Shown: positions 1 through 9,162, counted from the first letter of the stretch. The stretch is DNA of 41,427 nt from Faecalicatena contorta (GCF_003149105.1 NZ_QGDS01000025.1:1-41427); one strand, 5' to 3'. Notes: generated by a model from the sequence alone, not told the origin. Program-made: numbers and translations.

Positions 1-1360
1 GATAACGTATAATTAATTTCGCAAATTCAATTTCATAAAAATAGACATGGTCTATAGCCGTTTGGTAGAATTAAGTTACCACACAAAATTTTTCCAAGGA
101 GGCTAAACCATGTCTGATAACATTATACAACTAAACGAGGATCTTATAAAGAATGACTTAAAAAATCTTGTGCGCAATAGCGTCGAAGAAACACTGAATG
201 CCCTGCTTGACAAAGAGGCAGATGATTTAGTAAATGCTCAAAAATATGAGCGTTCTCCTGAGCGCCAGGGATATCGTTCCGGCCATTATAAGCGAAACTT
301 CCAAACAACTTCTGGCGAAGTGGAACTTAAGATGCCGAAACTCAAAGGTGTTCCTTTTGAGACTGCAATTATTGAACGATATCGCCGAAGGGAATCTTCG
401 GTGGAGGAAGCCCTCATCGAGATGTATTTGGCCGGTGTTTCTGTTCGACGTGTGGAAGATATTACCGAGGCGCTTTGGGGAACCAAAGTCTCCCCCGGCA
501 CTATCAGCAACCTAAACAAAAAAGCTTATGAGCACATCGAAACATGGCGTACCCGTCCACTAACGGGTGAATATCCTTACGTTTATGTGGATGGTGTTTT
601 TCTAAAACGCAGCTGGGGTGGTGAAATTCAAAACGTCTCCATCCTGATCGCTATCGGTGTTGGCAAAGACGGATGCCGTGAAATCATCGGTGCTGCCGAG
701 GGTATGAAAGAGGATAAGGAGAGCTGGCGTTCCTTCTTTGTAAGTCTAAAAGAACGCGGGCTTTGCGGCGTACGATTGATTATTGGTGACCGTAACCTGG
801 GCATGTTTGAAACGATTCCGGAAGTCTTTCCAGATGCCCGTTATCAGCGTTGTATCGTTCATTTTTATCGGAACATTTTCTCAGTGACACCACGGAAGAA
901 AATGAAAGCAGTATCCATGATGTTAAAAGCTATTCATGCTCAAGAAGGCAAAGATGCTGCCAGAGAAAAAGCTGCGCAAGTGGCTTTAAAATTCCGGGAA
1001 ATGAAACTGCTCAAGGCTGCCGAAAAGCTGGAGGCCGGCATTGAGGAAACCCTGACTTATATGGATTTTCCAACGCAGCATTGGACCCGGATTCGGACCA
1101 ACAATACAATCGAACGGCTCAACCGTGAAATCAAACGCCGTACTAAGGCTATCGGAGCATTTCCTGATGGCCAGAGTGCATTAATGCTTGTATGCGCTAG
1201 ACTGCGTCATGTAGCCGGAACCCAATGGGGCATCCGCCGCTATATGAATATGGATCATCTTATCAATCCTGGTAATAATCTGCTGTCTGATGACATAGCC
1301 GGTTAACCAGCGACTGCTAAACGGCAGGAATTAAATTTGCGAAATAATCTTGACACTATC
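1..1360 (+). mobile_element. IS256-family insertion sequence
   Basis: One transposase gene lies between imperfect terminal inverted repeats. The left end (bases 1-34) and the reverse complement of the right end (1327-1360) both begin GATA and share TTTCGCAAATT at the same offset, which fixes the right boundary near 1360. The left boundary coincides with the window start, so a few terminal bases may be missing. The target duplication cannot be checked without upstream sequence. The element sits about 170 bp beyond the 3' end of a tRNA-Pro gene and appears to have cut into another gene. Confidence 0.85.
110..1306 (+). CDS. IS256-family (Mutator-type) transposase
   Basis: This 398-residue DDE transposase catalyses cut-and-paste or copy-out movement of its own element. 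The likely catalytic triad is D161 (in YVDGVF), D227 (in IGDRNLGM) and E335 (in NNTIERLNREIKRR). The family's Cys/His motif before the helical insertion is present as YQRCIVHF near residue 250. The length is normal for IS256 transposases and no frameshift is seen, so the gene is probably functional. An AAGGAGG ribosome site lies 8 bases before the ATG. It is not close in sequence to the second IS256-family fragment at the right end of the window, so the two are different elements. Confidence 0.95.
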   Translation: MSDNIIQLNEDLIKNDLKNLVRNSVEETLNALLDKEADDLVNAQKYERSPERQGYRSGHYKRNFQTTSGEVELKMPKLKGVPFETAIIERYRRRESSVEEALIEMYLAGVSVRRVEDITEALWGTKVSPGTISNLNKKAYEHIETWRTRPLTGEYPYVYVDGVFLKRSWGGEIQNVSILIAIGVGKDGCREIIGAAEGMKEDKESWRSFFVSLKERGLCGVRLIIGDRNLGMFETIPEVFPDARYQRCIVHFYRNIFSVTPRKKMKAVSMMLKAIHAQEGKDAAREKAAQVALKFREMKLLKAAEKLEAGIEETLTYMDFPTQHWTRIRTNNTIERLNREIKRRTKAIGAFPDGQSALMLVCARLRHVAGTQWGIRRYMNMDHLINPGNNLLSDDIAG

Positions 1361-1361
1361 C

Positions 1362-1460
1362 GAGAATTATTACACATATGACACCTCAAACCTTGAGGAA
1401 AAGCAAAAGATTATCCAAGCCCGAAATGCCAAATTTAAGAATTTAGCACACACTGGATAA
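1362..1460 (+). pseudogene. 3' remnant of a gene cut by the IS256-family element
   Basis: Directly after the right inverted repeat, one frame reads through about 32 codons (ENYYTYDTSNLEEKQKII and onward) to a TAA at 1458. Its Glu/Lys-rich, helix-like composition looks like a real protein C-terminus rather than random intergenic sequence. No start codon or ribosome site is present, and upstream it runs into the insertion sequence. I do not recognise the family. The simplest reading is that the insertion removed the 5' part of a plus-strand gene that converges on the tRNA operon. This is an inference from one reading frame. Confidence 0.4.
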
Positions 1461-1494
1461 TCCCAACTAAAACCGACCAAATTTTTTTACCCTT

Positions 1495-1524
1495 AAAAAC
1501 CGAAAATCCCCATAAACTGGGGAT
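1495..1524 (-). terminator. Intrinsic terminator of the tRNA operon
   Basis: The stem ATCCCCA/TGGGGAT with a 5-base loop lies four bases beyond the tRNA-Pro 3' end. Read on the minus strand, it is followed by TTTTCGGTTTTT. Confidence 0.7.
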
Positions 1525-1528
1525 AAAA

Positions 1529-1602
<74 letters not shown>

Positions 1603-1658
1603 ATACATACACTCATTTTAAATTAAATATTAAGAATCTACCCTTGTAAATCTTTAAC

Positions 1659-1730
1659 CTACGGATAGAGGACTTGAACCTCTACTAACAGAGTCAGAGT
1701 CTGCTGTGCTGCCAATTACACCAATCCGCA
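1659..1730 (-). tRNA. tRNA-Gln (anticodon CTG)
   Basis: The acceptor stem is TGCGGAT/ATCCGTA with discriminator G. The anticodon stem GCAGA/TCTGT encloses the loop CTCTGAC, giving anticodon CTG. The T-loop is TTCAAGT. CCA is not encoded. It is the first gene of a two-tRNA operon with tRNA-Pro 56 bp downstream. Confidence 0.95.
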
Positions 1731-1775
1731 TCAACTTGTCTTCTTTGTCTTGTCCTTGTCAGACGCAACATAGTT

Positions 1776-1803
1776 ATTATATCAGACTCGCAAAAAAAAT
1801 CAA
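1776..1803 (-). promoter_or_regulatory. Promoter of the tRNA-Gln/tRNA-Pro operon
   Basis: On the minus strand, TTGATT (-35, 1798-1803) and TATAAT (-10, 1776-1781) are separated by 16 bases, about 45 bp upstream of the tRNA-Gln 5' end. Confidence 0.65.
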
Positions 1804-1849
1804 GTACTTTTTTCAACTTTTTCAAAAAATTTCCTCAACGTACTTTTAA

Positions 1850-1946
1850 CAAAAGGGTCAGTCCCTTTTGAGTCCCGTTTTCAGAATATTCTGACTTTGG
1901 TGAGCAAAAGGGTCAGTCCCCTTTGAAAAGGGACTGACCCCTTTTA
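1850..1946. repeat. Alternating-palindrome repeat, copy 1 (also a likely dapL terminator)
   Basis: The order is A-B-A: 21-bp palindrome A (1850-1870), an 11-bp spacer, 12-bp palindrome CAGAATATTCTG (B, 1882-1893), an 11-bp spacer, and a second A (1905-1925). An inverted partner of A follows at 1926-1946, so the last A can form a very long hairpin just past the dapL stop codon. That hairpin probably terminates the dap operon. Two more copies with the same periodicity lie at 38755 and 41007. Confidence 0.8.
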
Positions 1947-1958
1947 TCCTCCCTTTTC

Positions 1959-3179
1959 TTACCCTTTTCTCTTTATTCTTTCGATGGCCTCTACTGTATT
2001 TTCATAGCTTCCAAATGCGGTCAGGCGGAAGTATCCTTCTCCGCTTGGTCCAAAGCCTGAGCCGGGGGTTCCTACCACGTTGGCATTTTCCAGAAGGTAA
2101 TCGAAGAATTCCCAGGATGTCATTCCTTTTGGTGTCTGCAGCCAGATATAAGGGGCATTAACGCCGCCGGATACCTTATATCCTGCGTCTTTTAAGCCTT
2201 CATAAATGACTTTTGCATTATTCATATAGTATGCTACCTGTTTTTTCAGCTGTGCCTTGCCCTCTTCGGAATAAACTGCTTCTCCGGCTCTCTGGACAAT
2301 ATATGGTGCACCGTTATATTTTGTTCCGTGACGTCTTGCCCAAAGGGAATGCAGGGTTACATCACCGCTTTTTAAATCTTTTGGTATGATGGTTGCTCCT
2401 AGACGTACTCCGGTAAATCCTGCATTTTTAGAAAAACTTCTGAGCTCAATAGCGCAGGATCTTGCACCTTCGCATTCGTAAATTGTATGCGGCACATCTT
2501 CTTCTGTAATGTATGCTTCATAAGCAGCATCATATATAATGACTGCCCCTGCTTTGTTTGCATAATCTATCCATTCCTGAAGCTGGGATTTTGTGAGAGT
2601 GGAGCCGGTTGGGTTGTTAGGAAAACAAAGGTAAATGATATCCGGTGTCTCCTTGGGAAGCTCCGGTGCAAAGTTTGTCTCAGCGGTACACGGCATGTAT
2701 ATCACATTACTCCACATCTCTGTGGCAGCATTATAGATGCCGGTTCTTCCGGCCATAACGTTGGTATCCACATATACGGGATATACCGGGTCGCATACGG
2801 CAATTTTATTATCTAAGCTGAAGATTTCCTGAATATTTCCCGAATCACACTTGGCACCGTCAGAAATAAATACTTCATCCGCCGCAATATCACATCCACG
2901 TGCCTGATAGTCATTCTTTGCTATGGCGCTTCTCAGAAATTCATACCCAAGATCGGGCGCATAGCCATGAAATGTCTCCGCATTTGCCATCTCATCCACT
3001 GCATTATGCAGAGAATCTATAATAGCCGGCGCAAGGGGCTGTGTTACATCCCCTATCCCAAGCCGAATGATGGGTTTATCCGGATTTGCTTCTGTAAATG
3101 CATTTACTTTCTTTCCAATTGTTGAAAACAAATAACTTCCTGGCAGTTTCAAATAATTATCATTAATTTTAAACATCAT
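1959..3179 (-). CDS. dapL: LL-diaminopimelate aminotransferase
   Basis: A PLP-dependent fold-type I aminotransferase that converts tetrahydrodipicolinate directly to LL-diaminopimelate using glutamate, bypassing the succinylase/acetylase branches of lysine and peptidoglycan synthesis. The N-terminus ([20 protein letters not shown]) and the internal [10 protein letters not shown] are typical of DapL. The PLP lysine lies in [14 protein letters not shown] and the conserved CFPNNPTG is present. I chose the ATG at 3179 because GGAGGAG precedes it at proper spacing; the frame is open 14 codons further upstream into the dapF end. The gene is 30 bp downstream of dapF, so the two are almost certainly co-transcribed and act in consecutive pathway steps. 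Length (about 406 residues) is normal. Confidence 0.95.
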   Translation of the reverse strand: MMFKINDNYLKLPGSYLFSTIGKKVNAFTEANPDKPIIRLGIGDVTQPLAPAIIDSLHNAVDEMANAETFHGYAPDLGYEFLRSAIAKNDYQARGCDIAADEVFISDGAKCDSGNIQEIFSLDNKIAVCDPVYPVYVDTNVMAGRTGIYNAATEMWSNVIYMPCTAETNFAPELPKETPDIIYLCFPNNPTGSTLTKSQLQEWIDYANKAGAVIIYDAAYEAYITEEDVPHTIYECEGARSCAIELRSFSKNAGFTGVRLGATIIPKDLKSGDVTLHSLWARRHGTKYNGAPYIVQRAGEAVYSEEGKAQLKKQVAYYMNNAKVIYEGLKDAGYKVSGGVNAPYIWLQTPKGMTSWEFFDYLLENANVVGTPGSGFGPSGEGYFRLTAFGSYENTVEAIERIKRKG

Positions 3180-3208
3180 TCTCTCCTCCGTGTCCTGGTT
3201 TACTGACA

Positions 3209-4042
3209 CTAGTTCTTCCACTCTCCGTCAAATACAATTTCAGCCGGGCCCGTCATGTACACGGTGTCTTTTTCCCGGTCCCATTTTATAAATAAATCAC
3301 CGCCTAACAATCTGACTGTAACTTCATCCTCCGTAAGTCCGTTCAGTATGCAAGCCACTGCCACCGCACAGGCGCCCGTTCCGCAGGCAAGGGTCTCCCC
3401 TGAGCCTCTTTCCCACACTCTCATCTTTACGGTGTTCCGGTCCAGCACCTCCACAAATTCTGTATTAATACGGTTGGGAAAACGTTTGTGATTTTCGAAC
3501 TTGGGACCTATTTTTTCTATTTCCAGATTATCAATATCATCCATATAAATGACAATGTGGGGATTTCCCATTGATACACCTGTCATTTTATATTCTTTTC
3601 CTTCCACCTCTATAGGAGCATCTATGACCGTATCTCCCTCCGCTATAACCGGAATTTTGCCGGGTCTAAGCTCGGGCTTTCCCATATCAACCTGAACCTG
3701 GACTACCTTTCCTTCTTCAGCAGTTAGTTCCAGGTACTTTATTCCTCCCAGAGTTTCTATGGATATTTGAGTTTTATCTGTTAATCCATAATCATATACA
3801 TATTTTGCTACACAGCGGATTCCATTTCCGCACATCTCACCCCTGGAACCATCTGCATTATACATCTCCATTTCAAAATCGGCTACTTTAGAGGGATTGA
3901 TTAATATCAAACCATCGGAGCCGATTCCAAAATGTCTGTCACTTACCTTCACCGCAAGCTTTGACGGATTTTCTATCTTTTCTTCAAAACCATTTACATA
4001 AACGTAATCATTGCCTAAGCCCTGCATTTTCGTAAATTTCAT
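3209..4042 (-). CDS. dapF: Diaminopimelate epimerase
   Basis: A cofactor-independent epimerase that converts LL- to meso-diaminopimelate, the substrate for lysine and for peptidoglycan cross-links. The two catalytic cysteines are visible: C71 in [10 protein letters not shown] and C220 in [12 protein letters not shown], each in a canonical context. The 277-residue length is typical. It sits between an ANTAR protein gene upstream (26-bp gap) and dapL downstream (30-bp gap) on the same strand. Linking it to glnA is metabolically sensible because DapL consumes glutamate. Confidence 0.97.
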   Translation of the reverse strand: MKFTKMQGLGNDYVYVNGFEEKIENPSKLAVKVSDRHFGIGSDGLILINPSKVADFEMEMYNADGSRGEMCGNGIRCVAKYVYDYGLTDKTQISIETLGGIKYLELTAEEGKVVQVQVDMGKPELRPGKIPVIAEGDTVIDAPIEVEGKEYKMTGVSMGNPHIVIYMDDIDNLEIEKIGPKFENHKRFPNRINTEFVEVLDRNTVKMRVWERGSGETLACGTGACAVAVACILNGLTEDEVTVRLLGGDLFIKWDREKDTVYMTGPAEIVFDGEWKN

Positions 4043-4067
4043 TTTGCTTTCTCCTTTTGTGTAACAT

Positions 4068-4616
4068 TTATTCTAACATGATTGTTAGTATCATCTGGGC
4101 AGTTTCCAGCATATTCGTCCCACTGTCCATGCTGCTTTTCTGCAAGTACCTGTGAGCTTCCTCTTCTGTCATTTTATTGCGCTCCATCAGCACTGCTTTT
4201 GCCTGCTCAATCAGTGCTTTCTGCTCAAGATTTCGGTTTTTGGCTGCCTCCCGTCTCTTGCGCCGTCTTCTGTGCATGGTCTGCGTCATCATCTCCACTG
4301 TGTTGAGCAAATCATACACTTTAACCGGCATAGGCAGGCCAACCACCCCTTTGACAAGTCCCTGGCTCCATTTATCTGGGGAGGCAACCAAAAGCATTTC
4401 ATATGACTCCGGAAGCCACTCCCTTAATTCCGAATATAACATATCCTGCATTTTATATCCACAAATAATAATGCCGTCATCAAAATTATCTGCAAATTGA
4501 AGCGCCTGGGCACCAGTCGTACAGATACCTGATACATCAATACCATCCCGTACTAATATGTTGCGAATATTCGCTGACGTCTCCCTTTTGGGAAATACAA
4601 CTATAACACTGCTCAT
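4068..4616 (-). CDS. ANTAR-domain antiterminator with a degenerate receiver domain
   Basis: A 182-residue protein with an N-terminal receiver-like fold (about 1-110), a basic linker (HRRRRKRR, 115-122) and a C-terminal ANTAR domain (about 125-180, with EQKALIEQAKAVLMER and EEEAHRYLQKSSMD). ANTAR proteins bind paired RNA hairpins and prevent transcription termination. The receiver lacks the expected phospho-acceptor: the position that should read D is C52/G53 in IIICGYKM, and the acidic pocket and the KP motif are also missing. It is therefore unlikely to be controlled by phosphorylation. The gene lies directly downstream of glnA, an arrangement that suggests control of nitrogen genes; the glnA leader carries a terminator-like hairpin. 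Confidence 0.85.
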   Translation of the reverse strand: MSSVIVVFPKRETSANIRNILVRDGIDVSGICTTGAQALQFADNFDDGIIICGYKMQDMLYSELREWLPESYEMLLVASPDKWSQGLVKGVVGLPMPVKVYDLLNTVEMMTQTMHRRRRKRREAAKNRNLEQKALIEQAKAVLMERNKMTEEEAHRYLQKSSMDSGTNMLETAQMILTIMLE

Positions 4617-4683
4617 ACTCGCTCACACCTCCTGCCCATTTTTATTACAAGTCATATATGTTCCATGTTTTATACAGAACGTG

Positions 4684-6015
4684 TTACATTTTATACAGAT
4701 AGTTGGCAAGTTCCCATTCTGTAACCTGCCTGCTGTAATCATGGTATTCCTTTTTATGTGCAGCAATCGTCTTCGCTGCCAACTCCTCTCCCAGCACATT
4801 CCTAATGAAAGAATCTTTCTCAAGTTCCTGAACAGCCTCCAGCAAATTCCCCGGAAGCTTTTCTATATGCAGTTGTTTTAACTGCTCTTCCGGCATTTCC
4901 TGAATATCTTCATCCAGACTTTTGGGCGGTGTAATTTTATTCTTAATACCGTCCATACCAGCCGCAAGCAGAACCGCAAGTACCAGATACGGATTTGCCG
5001 ACGGGTCCGGGCTCCTCAGCTCAATTCGGGTCCTGTCTCCCCTCACAGAAGGAATCCTGATTAGAGGACTTCTTCTTTTTGCAGACCATGCTATAAGTAC
5101 CGGTGCCTCATATCCGGGAACAAACCGTTTATAGGAATTCACAGTTGGATTTGTAATACAGGTAATCGCTTTCATATGTTTTAACAGCCCGCCCATAAAA
5201 TAATAAGCATCCTGGCTCAATCCATTTTCATCACTGCTGTCCTGGAATATATTCACACCATCTTTTGACAGGGACAGATTTATATGCATCCCCGACCCAT
5301 AAGATTCACTTTTAGGCTTAGGCATAAATGTAGCATGCAGGCCATGCCGCTTGGCAATGGTTTTTACTACCAGTTTAAAAGTCATAATATTATCCGCTGT
5401 CACAAGCGCTTCATCGTACCGGAAATCAATTTCATGCTGTGCAGGCGCTATTTCATGGTGTGATGTCTCTATCTCAAATCCCATTTCTTCCAATGTGAGA
5501 ACCATATCTCTTCTGGCATTTTCCCCCAGATCAAGGGGACCTAAATCAAAATATCCTCCCTGCTCGTGAGTAATCGTTGTCGGAAGCCCGTCATCATCTG
5601 TATGAAACAAAAAAAACTCGCATTCCGGGCCTGCATTCATGGTATATCCCATTTTCTCAGCTTCACGTATAGCTTTTTTCAGGACATATCTGGGATCATT
5701 CTCATAGGGCGTACCATCGGAACGATATATGTCACAAATAAACCTTGCCACTTTCCCCTGCTGCGGCCTCCACGGAAATATTTCAAACGTATTCAAATCA
5801 GGATACAGATACATATCCGATGCTTCTGTTTTTGAAAATCCTTCTATAGAAGAACCATCAAACATACACTCATTATTCAATACCTTTTCCAACTGGCTTG
5901 CCGTAACCGCCATATTTTTCATTGTACCGTAAATGTCTGTGAACTGAAGGCGGATAAACCCTACATCTTCTTCCTCTACCATTTCTAAGATATCTTCTCT
6001 CGTATAATTATGCAT
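4684..6015 (-). CDS. glnA: Glutamine synthetase, type I-alpha
   Basis: Makes glutamine from glutamate, ammonia and ATP as a cytosolic dodecamer. The 443-residue length and the absence of the insertion seen in I-beta enzymes place it in the Firmicute I-alpha class, which is regulated by feedback rather than adenylylation. Visible motifs include FDGSSIEGF near the N-terminus, the metal-site segment NAGPECEFFLF, HHEIAPAQHEID, and the glutamate-binding GSGMHINLSL. The arginine cluster IRIPSVRGDRTRIELRSPD is intact. AAGGAGG precedes the ATG. It is the first gene of glnA-ANTAR-dapF-dapL, behind a consensus promoter at 6193-6221. Confidence 0.97.
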   Translation of the reverse strand: MHNYTREDILEMVEEEDVGFIRLQFTDIYGTMKNMAVTASQLEKVLNNECMFDGSSIEGFSKTEASDMYLYPDLNTFEIFPWRPQQGKVARFICDIYRSDGTPYENDPRYVLKKAIREAEKMGYTMNAGPECEFFLFHTDDDGLPTTITHEQGGYFDLGPLDLGENARRDMVLTLEEMGFEIETSHHEIAPAQHEIDFRYDEALVTADNIMTFKLVVKTIAKRHGLHATFMPKPKSESYGSGMHINLSLSKDGVNIFQDSSDENGLSQDAYYFMGGLLKHMKAITCITNPTVNSYKRFVPGYEAPVLIAWSAKRRSPLIRIPSVRGDRTRIELRSPDPSANPYLVLAVLLAAGMDGIKNKITPPKSLDEDIQEMPEEQLKQLHIEKLPGNLLEAVQELEKDSFIRNVLGEELAAKTIAAHKKEYHDYSRQVTEWELANYLYKM

Positions 6016-6145
6016 AGTATTACCTCCTTATTGCATATATCCCGAACCTTTATTTCATTTATACTTCCCAATTCTTGTGACTTATTATGCAGACCGAAAC
6101 ACTTTTCCGAAAATACAATTTATACAATTGAGTTTTCTTTCAATT

Positions 6146-6180
6146 TAAAAAGGGATGCTTTCCCCGTAAAGAAAACATCC
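6146..6180 (-). terminator. Terminator-like hairpin in the glnA leader (candidate attenuator)
   Basis: On the minus strand, GGATGTTTTC pairs with GAAAGCATCC (one G-U pair) around a short loop, followed by a run of five T after CC. The hairpin begins only about 6 nt after the predicted transcription start, so most transcripts from the promoter would end near nucleotide 40, well before glnA. This fits attenuation, possibly relieved by the ANTAR protein. The classic pair of A-and-G-bearing hexaloops is not evident, so the mechanism is inferred. The hairpin would also stop read-through from the HPr-like gene. Confidence 0.6.
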
Positions 6181-6192
6181 TCGTTTTGACTT

Positions 6193-6221
6193 ATTATAAC
6201 TACTTAGAGAAAAAATGTCAA
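6193..6221 (-). promoter_or_regulatory. Consensus sigma-A promoter of the glnA operon
   Basis: TTGACA (6216-6221) and TATAAT (6193-6198) on the minus strand are separated by exactly 17 bp. The predicted start is near 6186, which gives a leader of about 170 nt. Confidence 0.8.
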
Positions 6222-6255
6222 ACCCTCTTCTTTCACTTTTTACAAAAGCAATCCA

Positions 6256-6504
6256 TTATTTTATGAACTTACTGATTTTAGATTTAAGCTGTTCAAAATT
6301 TCCATTATGTACTCTAAGTTCCATGTGCTCCTGCATATCGAGACTGCACACTCCTAAAATCGACTTAGCATCCACACTTTTCCTTCCCTGAACCACATCT
6401 GTATCACCATTGTAGTCCATAATCGTCCATACAAACTCCTGAATCTCATTCACTGTTGAAAATTTCAGATTTACTGCGTTTCCTGTCAATGCCCCTTCTG
6501 CCAT
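6256..6504 (-). CDS. HPr-like protein lacking the phosphorylatable histidine
   Basis: An 82-residue protein with an HPr-type fold signature: KSVDAKSILGVCSLDM matches the serine-46 region of HPr (S48 here). The active-site histidine loop expected near residue 15 is absent; the segment reads VNLKFSTVNEI with no histidine. It therefore cannot pass phosphate from PEP to PTS sugars in the normal way, and resembles Crh-like regulatory HPr homologues in concept. GGGAGG precedes the ATG. It lies between the sugar operon's regulator and glnA on the same strand, so a role linking carbon and nitrogen status is possible but unproven. A TATAAT-like -10 sits at 6597-6602. Confidence 0.7.
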   Translation of the reverse strand: MAEGALTGNAVNLKFSTVNEIQEFVWTIMDYNGDTDVVQGRKSVDAKSILGVCSLDMQEHMELRVHNGNFEQLKSKISKFIK

Positions 6505-6651
6505 GTCCCTTGCCTCCCAATTTCTTTTGAATATTCACCCGGTCATATTCTTATGTAGCTGTCCGTTTTGAGACAGTTATCTCATTCTTGAACAACATTA
6601 TACACCATTCTGTCAAAAAAGGAAGAGCTTTTAACTTTCTTAGCATCATCT

Positions 6652-7818
6652 TTATATAGAATCTGCAATCCTGTCTATCCAGGCATTTCTTGTCATATAG
6701 AAGCATCCCCGCATCATATGATATTCATCATATTTTGCCGGTCTCACCTGGACATAAATCGGAATTGCATCATTTTTCATGTTTTCCATGAACTTCCTGA
6801 AATGTTCTGTAATGATTTTGCAGTAATTGCTCTTACAGCTGTCCACTACAAGCCTGGTTGGATTGTATACCCATAAAAGGTTATACAGAACTCTTGATAC
6901 GGTATTCAGCACAGGTGTCAAAAGCTGAACCGCCTGACTATCCCCTGCCTGATACAGCTCCAGCATTTCGGAAAAGTGCAGCTTCATACCCTGCTCTTTC
7001 ATCCTCCTGCTTACGGCAGAAATGGATACTACCTCCTCCAGTGTGATGCAGCCCTGCTCATTTCCGTCCATGGATATGAGCATCTTCCCCACTTCCCCTG
7101 CCATGTTTTCTGTGCCTGCAACGGCCACGTTTTTGTGGATAAAAAACCCGCCTACGCCGTATCCGCAGTAAAAATAAAACTGGCTTTCCATCTCAGGATT
7201 CAGGCTGTCATATTCTGACCTTGCTGCCGCAAATACATCATGCAGTACTAATATGTTGCTGATACCAAATTCTTCCTCAAATAATGCTCTGATATGCAGT
7301 TCTTTGAAACCTGGTATCAAATCGTAGTTTACCAGGTCCACTGCTTCGTCATATGCACTTGGCACGAATACTGCAATTCCTACTGTTACTGTATCGATTG
7401 CTTTTAACCGCTCCTTAACCGCCTCTATCACAGCCGTCAGTGATTCTCTGTAACTCTTCGCCCCCTCCAAAGAAACACTTTGCTCCTCCAGAAGACTCTC
7501 ATATATATCATAGATTAAAAAACTGATTTCATCTTCAGAGGTGAGATTCACACACACAATATTGCCGTAATTTTCTGCTATCTCAAGTACTTTAGGATTT
7601 CTGCCCACATCTGTATTACAGGATTCCTTTTCTACCAGAATCCCGGCAGCGATCAAATCATCCACCACATGCTTTACTGTCATAAGGCTAATGTGATTCT
7701 CCTTGGCAAGAATGCTCCTTGTAGCATTTTTGTTCCGTATAATACTTTGCAGGATATTTCCCATGTTTACATTTCTGATGTTTTTCACTGTCAGAACCTG
7801 TTTCTTTTCTACTGCCAT
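6652..7818 (-). CDS. ROK-family transcriptional regulator (NagC/Mlc type, degenerate ROK domain)
   Basis: A 388-residue protein with an N-terminal winged helix (about 15-75; NATRSILAKENHISLMTVKHVVDDL) and a C-terminal ROK-like domain with residual motifs (CGYGVGGFFIHKNVAVAGTE). The zinc-binding CxCGxxGCxE motif of active ROK kinases is missing, and the phosphate-binding segment is weak, so it probably senses a sugar ligand without phosphorylating it. It is the last gene of the eight-gene sugar operon, 33 bp after the aminotransferase gene. It probably controls the promoter upstream of the dehydrogenase gene, where two ATTTATAAAT sites occur. Confidence 0.85.
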   Translation of the reverse strand: MAVEKKQVLTVKNIRNVNMGNILQSIIRNKNATRSILAKENHISLMTVKHVVDDLIAAGILVEKESCNTDVGRNPKVLEIAENYGNIVCVNLTSEDEISFLIYDIYESLLEEQSVSLEGAKSYRESLTAVIEAVKERLKAIDTVTVGIAVFVPSAYDEAVDLVNYDLIPGFKELHIRALFEEEFGISNILVLHDVFAAARSEYDSLNPEMESQFYFYCGYGVGGFFIHKNVAVAGTENMAGEVGKMLISMDGNEQGCITLEEVVSISAVSRRMKEQGMKLHFSEMLELYQAGDSQAVQLLTPVLNTVSRVLYNLLWVYNPTRLVVDSCKSNYCKIITEHFRKFMENMKNDAIPIYVQVRPAKYDEYHMMRGCFYMTRNAWIDRIADSI

Positions 7819-7851
7819 AGTGTCCCAAATCTCCCTCTAAATTCCATTAAG

Positions 7852-9147
7852 CTATTTTAAACATGTATGTAGAGACTTGTCAATGATTTCAACCGCTTCG
7901 TCCACATTCTCACAGGAGGCAATCAGTGCCGGATGCATCACTATTACTACATTCTCCAGATTCTTCCGGCTTTCCAGCTCAGTGATCAGTCCGTTACGCA
8001 GCATTGTCTCATAGAATTCCTGACCAAGAACATATTTATCGGCATTTAGATTTCCTTCAATTTCGATTCCCTGAAGCAGTCCGCGTCCGCGCACATCTTT
8101 AATTACATCATATTTTTCCTGAAGGGCGAGCAACTTTTCATGGAGATATTCTCCAACTTCACGGCTGTTTTCCACCAGGTTTTCTCTCTCAATGATTTCA
8201 AGATTCTTCAATGCGCTCCGGCAAGTCAACGGATAGCAGGAATGAGTATGTCCGTGAAGATTGATTTCACTCATTGCATCCCCAATTTCCTTACGGCAGA
8301 GAATTGCCGAGCCCGGTACATATCCTCCGGTCAGTCCCTTTCCTGTTACCAGGATATCCGGTGTCACGCCCTCATACTGACATGCAAACATAGTGCCCGT
8401 CTGTCCGATTCCGGTTACAACTTCATCAAAAATAAGAAGTGCGCCATACTTATCGCACAACTCCCTTACACCTTTCCAGAATCCTTCCGGCGGTACAATC
8501 ACTCCTCCTGCCGCGAAGATTGGCTCTGAAATAACTGCCGCAATACGGTCCCCTCCTTCATGCAGCATAGTCTGCTCCAGATATTTCAGACACTGTAATC
8601 CACAGGTCTTTGGTTCCTTTCCAAAATCACAGTGGTAGCAGTATGGCGGTGCAGAATGAACAAATCCCCTTGGAAGCAGTTCGGAGATTCCTGAGTTTTC
8701 CTGAATCATCTCTGATTTTCCTGTTGCTGCCGCCGCCCCTGCAGTTGAACCATGAAACCCCCGTCTAAAGGAAATGATTCTTCCGCCTCCCCTGTAATAT
8801 TTCGCCATCTTCAATGCAAATTCATTGGCATCAGAACCTGTACATCCGAACATGACCTTATCCAGTCCTTCCGGAGATATCTCTATCATTTTCTCAGCCA
8901 GTGATGCTCTTTCTTCTGTTGCAAAACAAGAGGTTACAGACACCAGTTTTTCCAGCTGCTCCTTTAAAGCCTCTATCATCTCTTCATTTCCATGACCAAG
9001 GGTACAGGCGGAAAACTGTCCTGAAAAGTCCAGGTATTTCTTCCCGGCTTCATCATACATATACATGCCATTCCCTTCTGTAAATACAACATCATCCGTT
9101 GTATAACATTGTATCAAATATTTTTTATCTTTTTCCAATGTTGTCAT
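7852..9147 (-). CDS. Class III PLP-dependent aminotransferase
   Basis: A 431-residue aminotransferase of the ornithine/GABA aminotransferase class. Visible features are GCTGSDANEFALKMAKYYRG, the cofactor-binding LIFDEVVTGIGQTG and the Schiff-base lysine in DILVTGKGLTGGYVPGS. The true substrate is not readable from sequence. Its position between a NagB-like deaminase gene and a sugar-operon regulator suggests an amino sugar or amino polyol rather than GABA. In Bacillus iminosugar synthesis a class III aminotransferase acts on a hexose phosphate together with a dehydrogenase, which shows such substrates are possible. Here the setting (importer, kinase, deaminase) looks catabolic. The gene starts 15 bp after the upstream stop codon. 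Confidence 0.85.
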   Translation of the reverse strand: MTTLEKDKKYLIQCYTTDDVVFTEGNGMYMYDEAGKKYLDFSGQFSACTLGHGNEEMIEALKEQLEKLVSVTSCFATEERASLAEKMIEISPEGLDKVMFGCTGSDANEFALKMAKYYRGGGRIISFRRGFHGSTAGAAAATGKSEMIQENSGISELLPRGFVHSAPPYCYHCDFGKEPKTCGLQCLKYLEQTMLHEGGDRIAAVISEPIFAAGGVIVPPEGFWKGVRELCDKYGALLIFDEVVTGIGQTGTMFACQYEGVTPDILVTGKGLTGGYVPGSAILCRKEIGDAMSEINLHGHTHSCYPLTCRSALKNLEIIERENLVENSREVGEYLHEKLLALQEKYDVIKDVRGRGLLQGIEIEGNLNADKYVLGQEFYETMLRNGLITELESRKNLENVVIVMHPALIASCENVDEAVEIIDKSLHTCLK

Positions 9148-9162
9148 CGTAATATCTCCCTT

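Noticed and set aside
6016..6192. Glutamine riboswitch or standard ANTAR RNA target in the glnA leader
   Set aside because: Only one clear hairpin is visible and its loop does not match the A/G hexaloop pattern; I kept only the attenuator interpretation.
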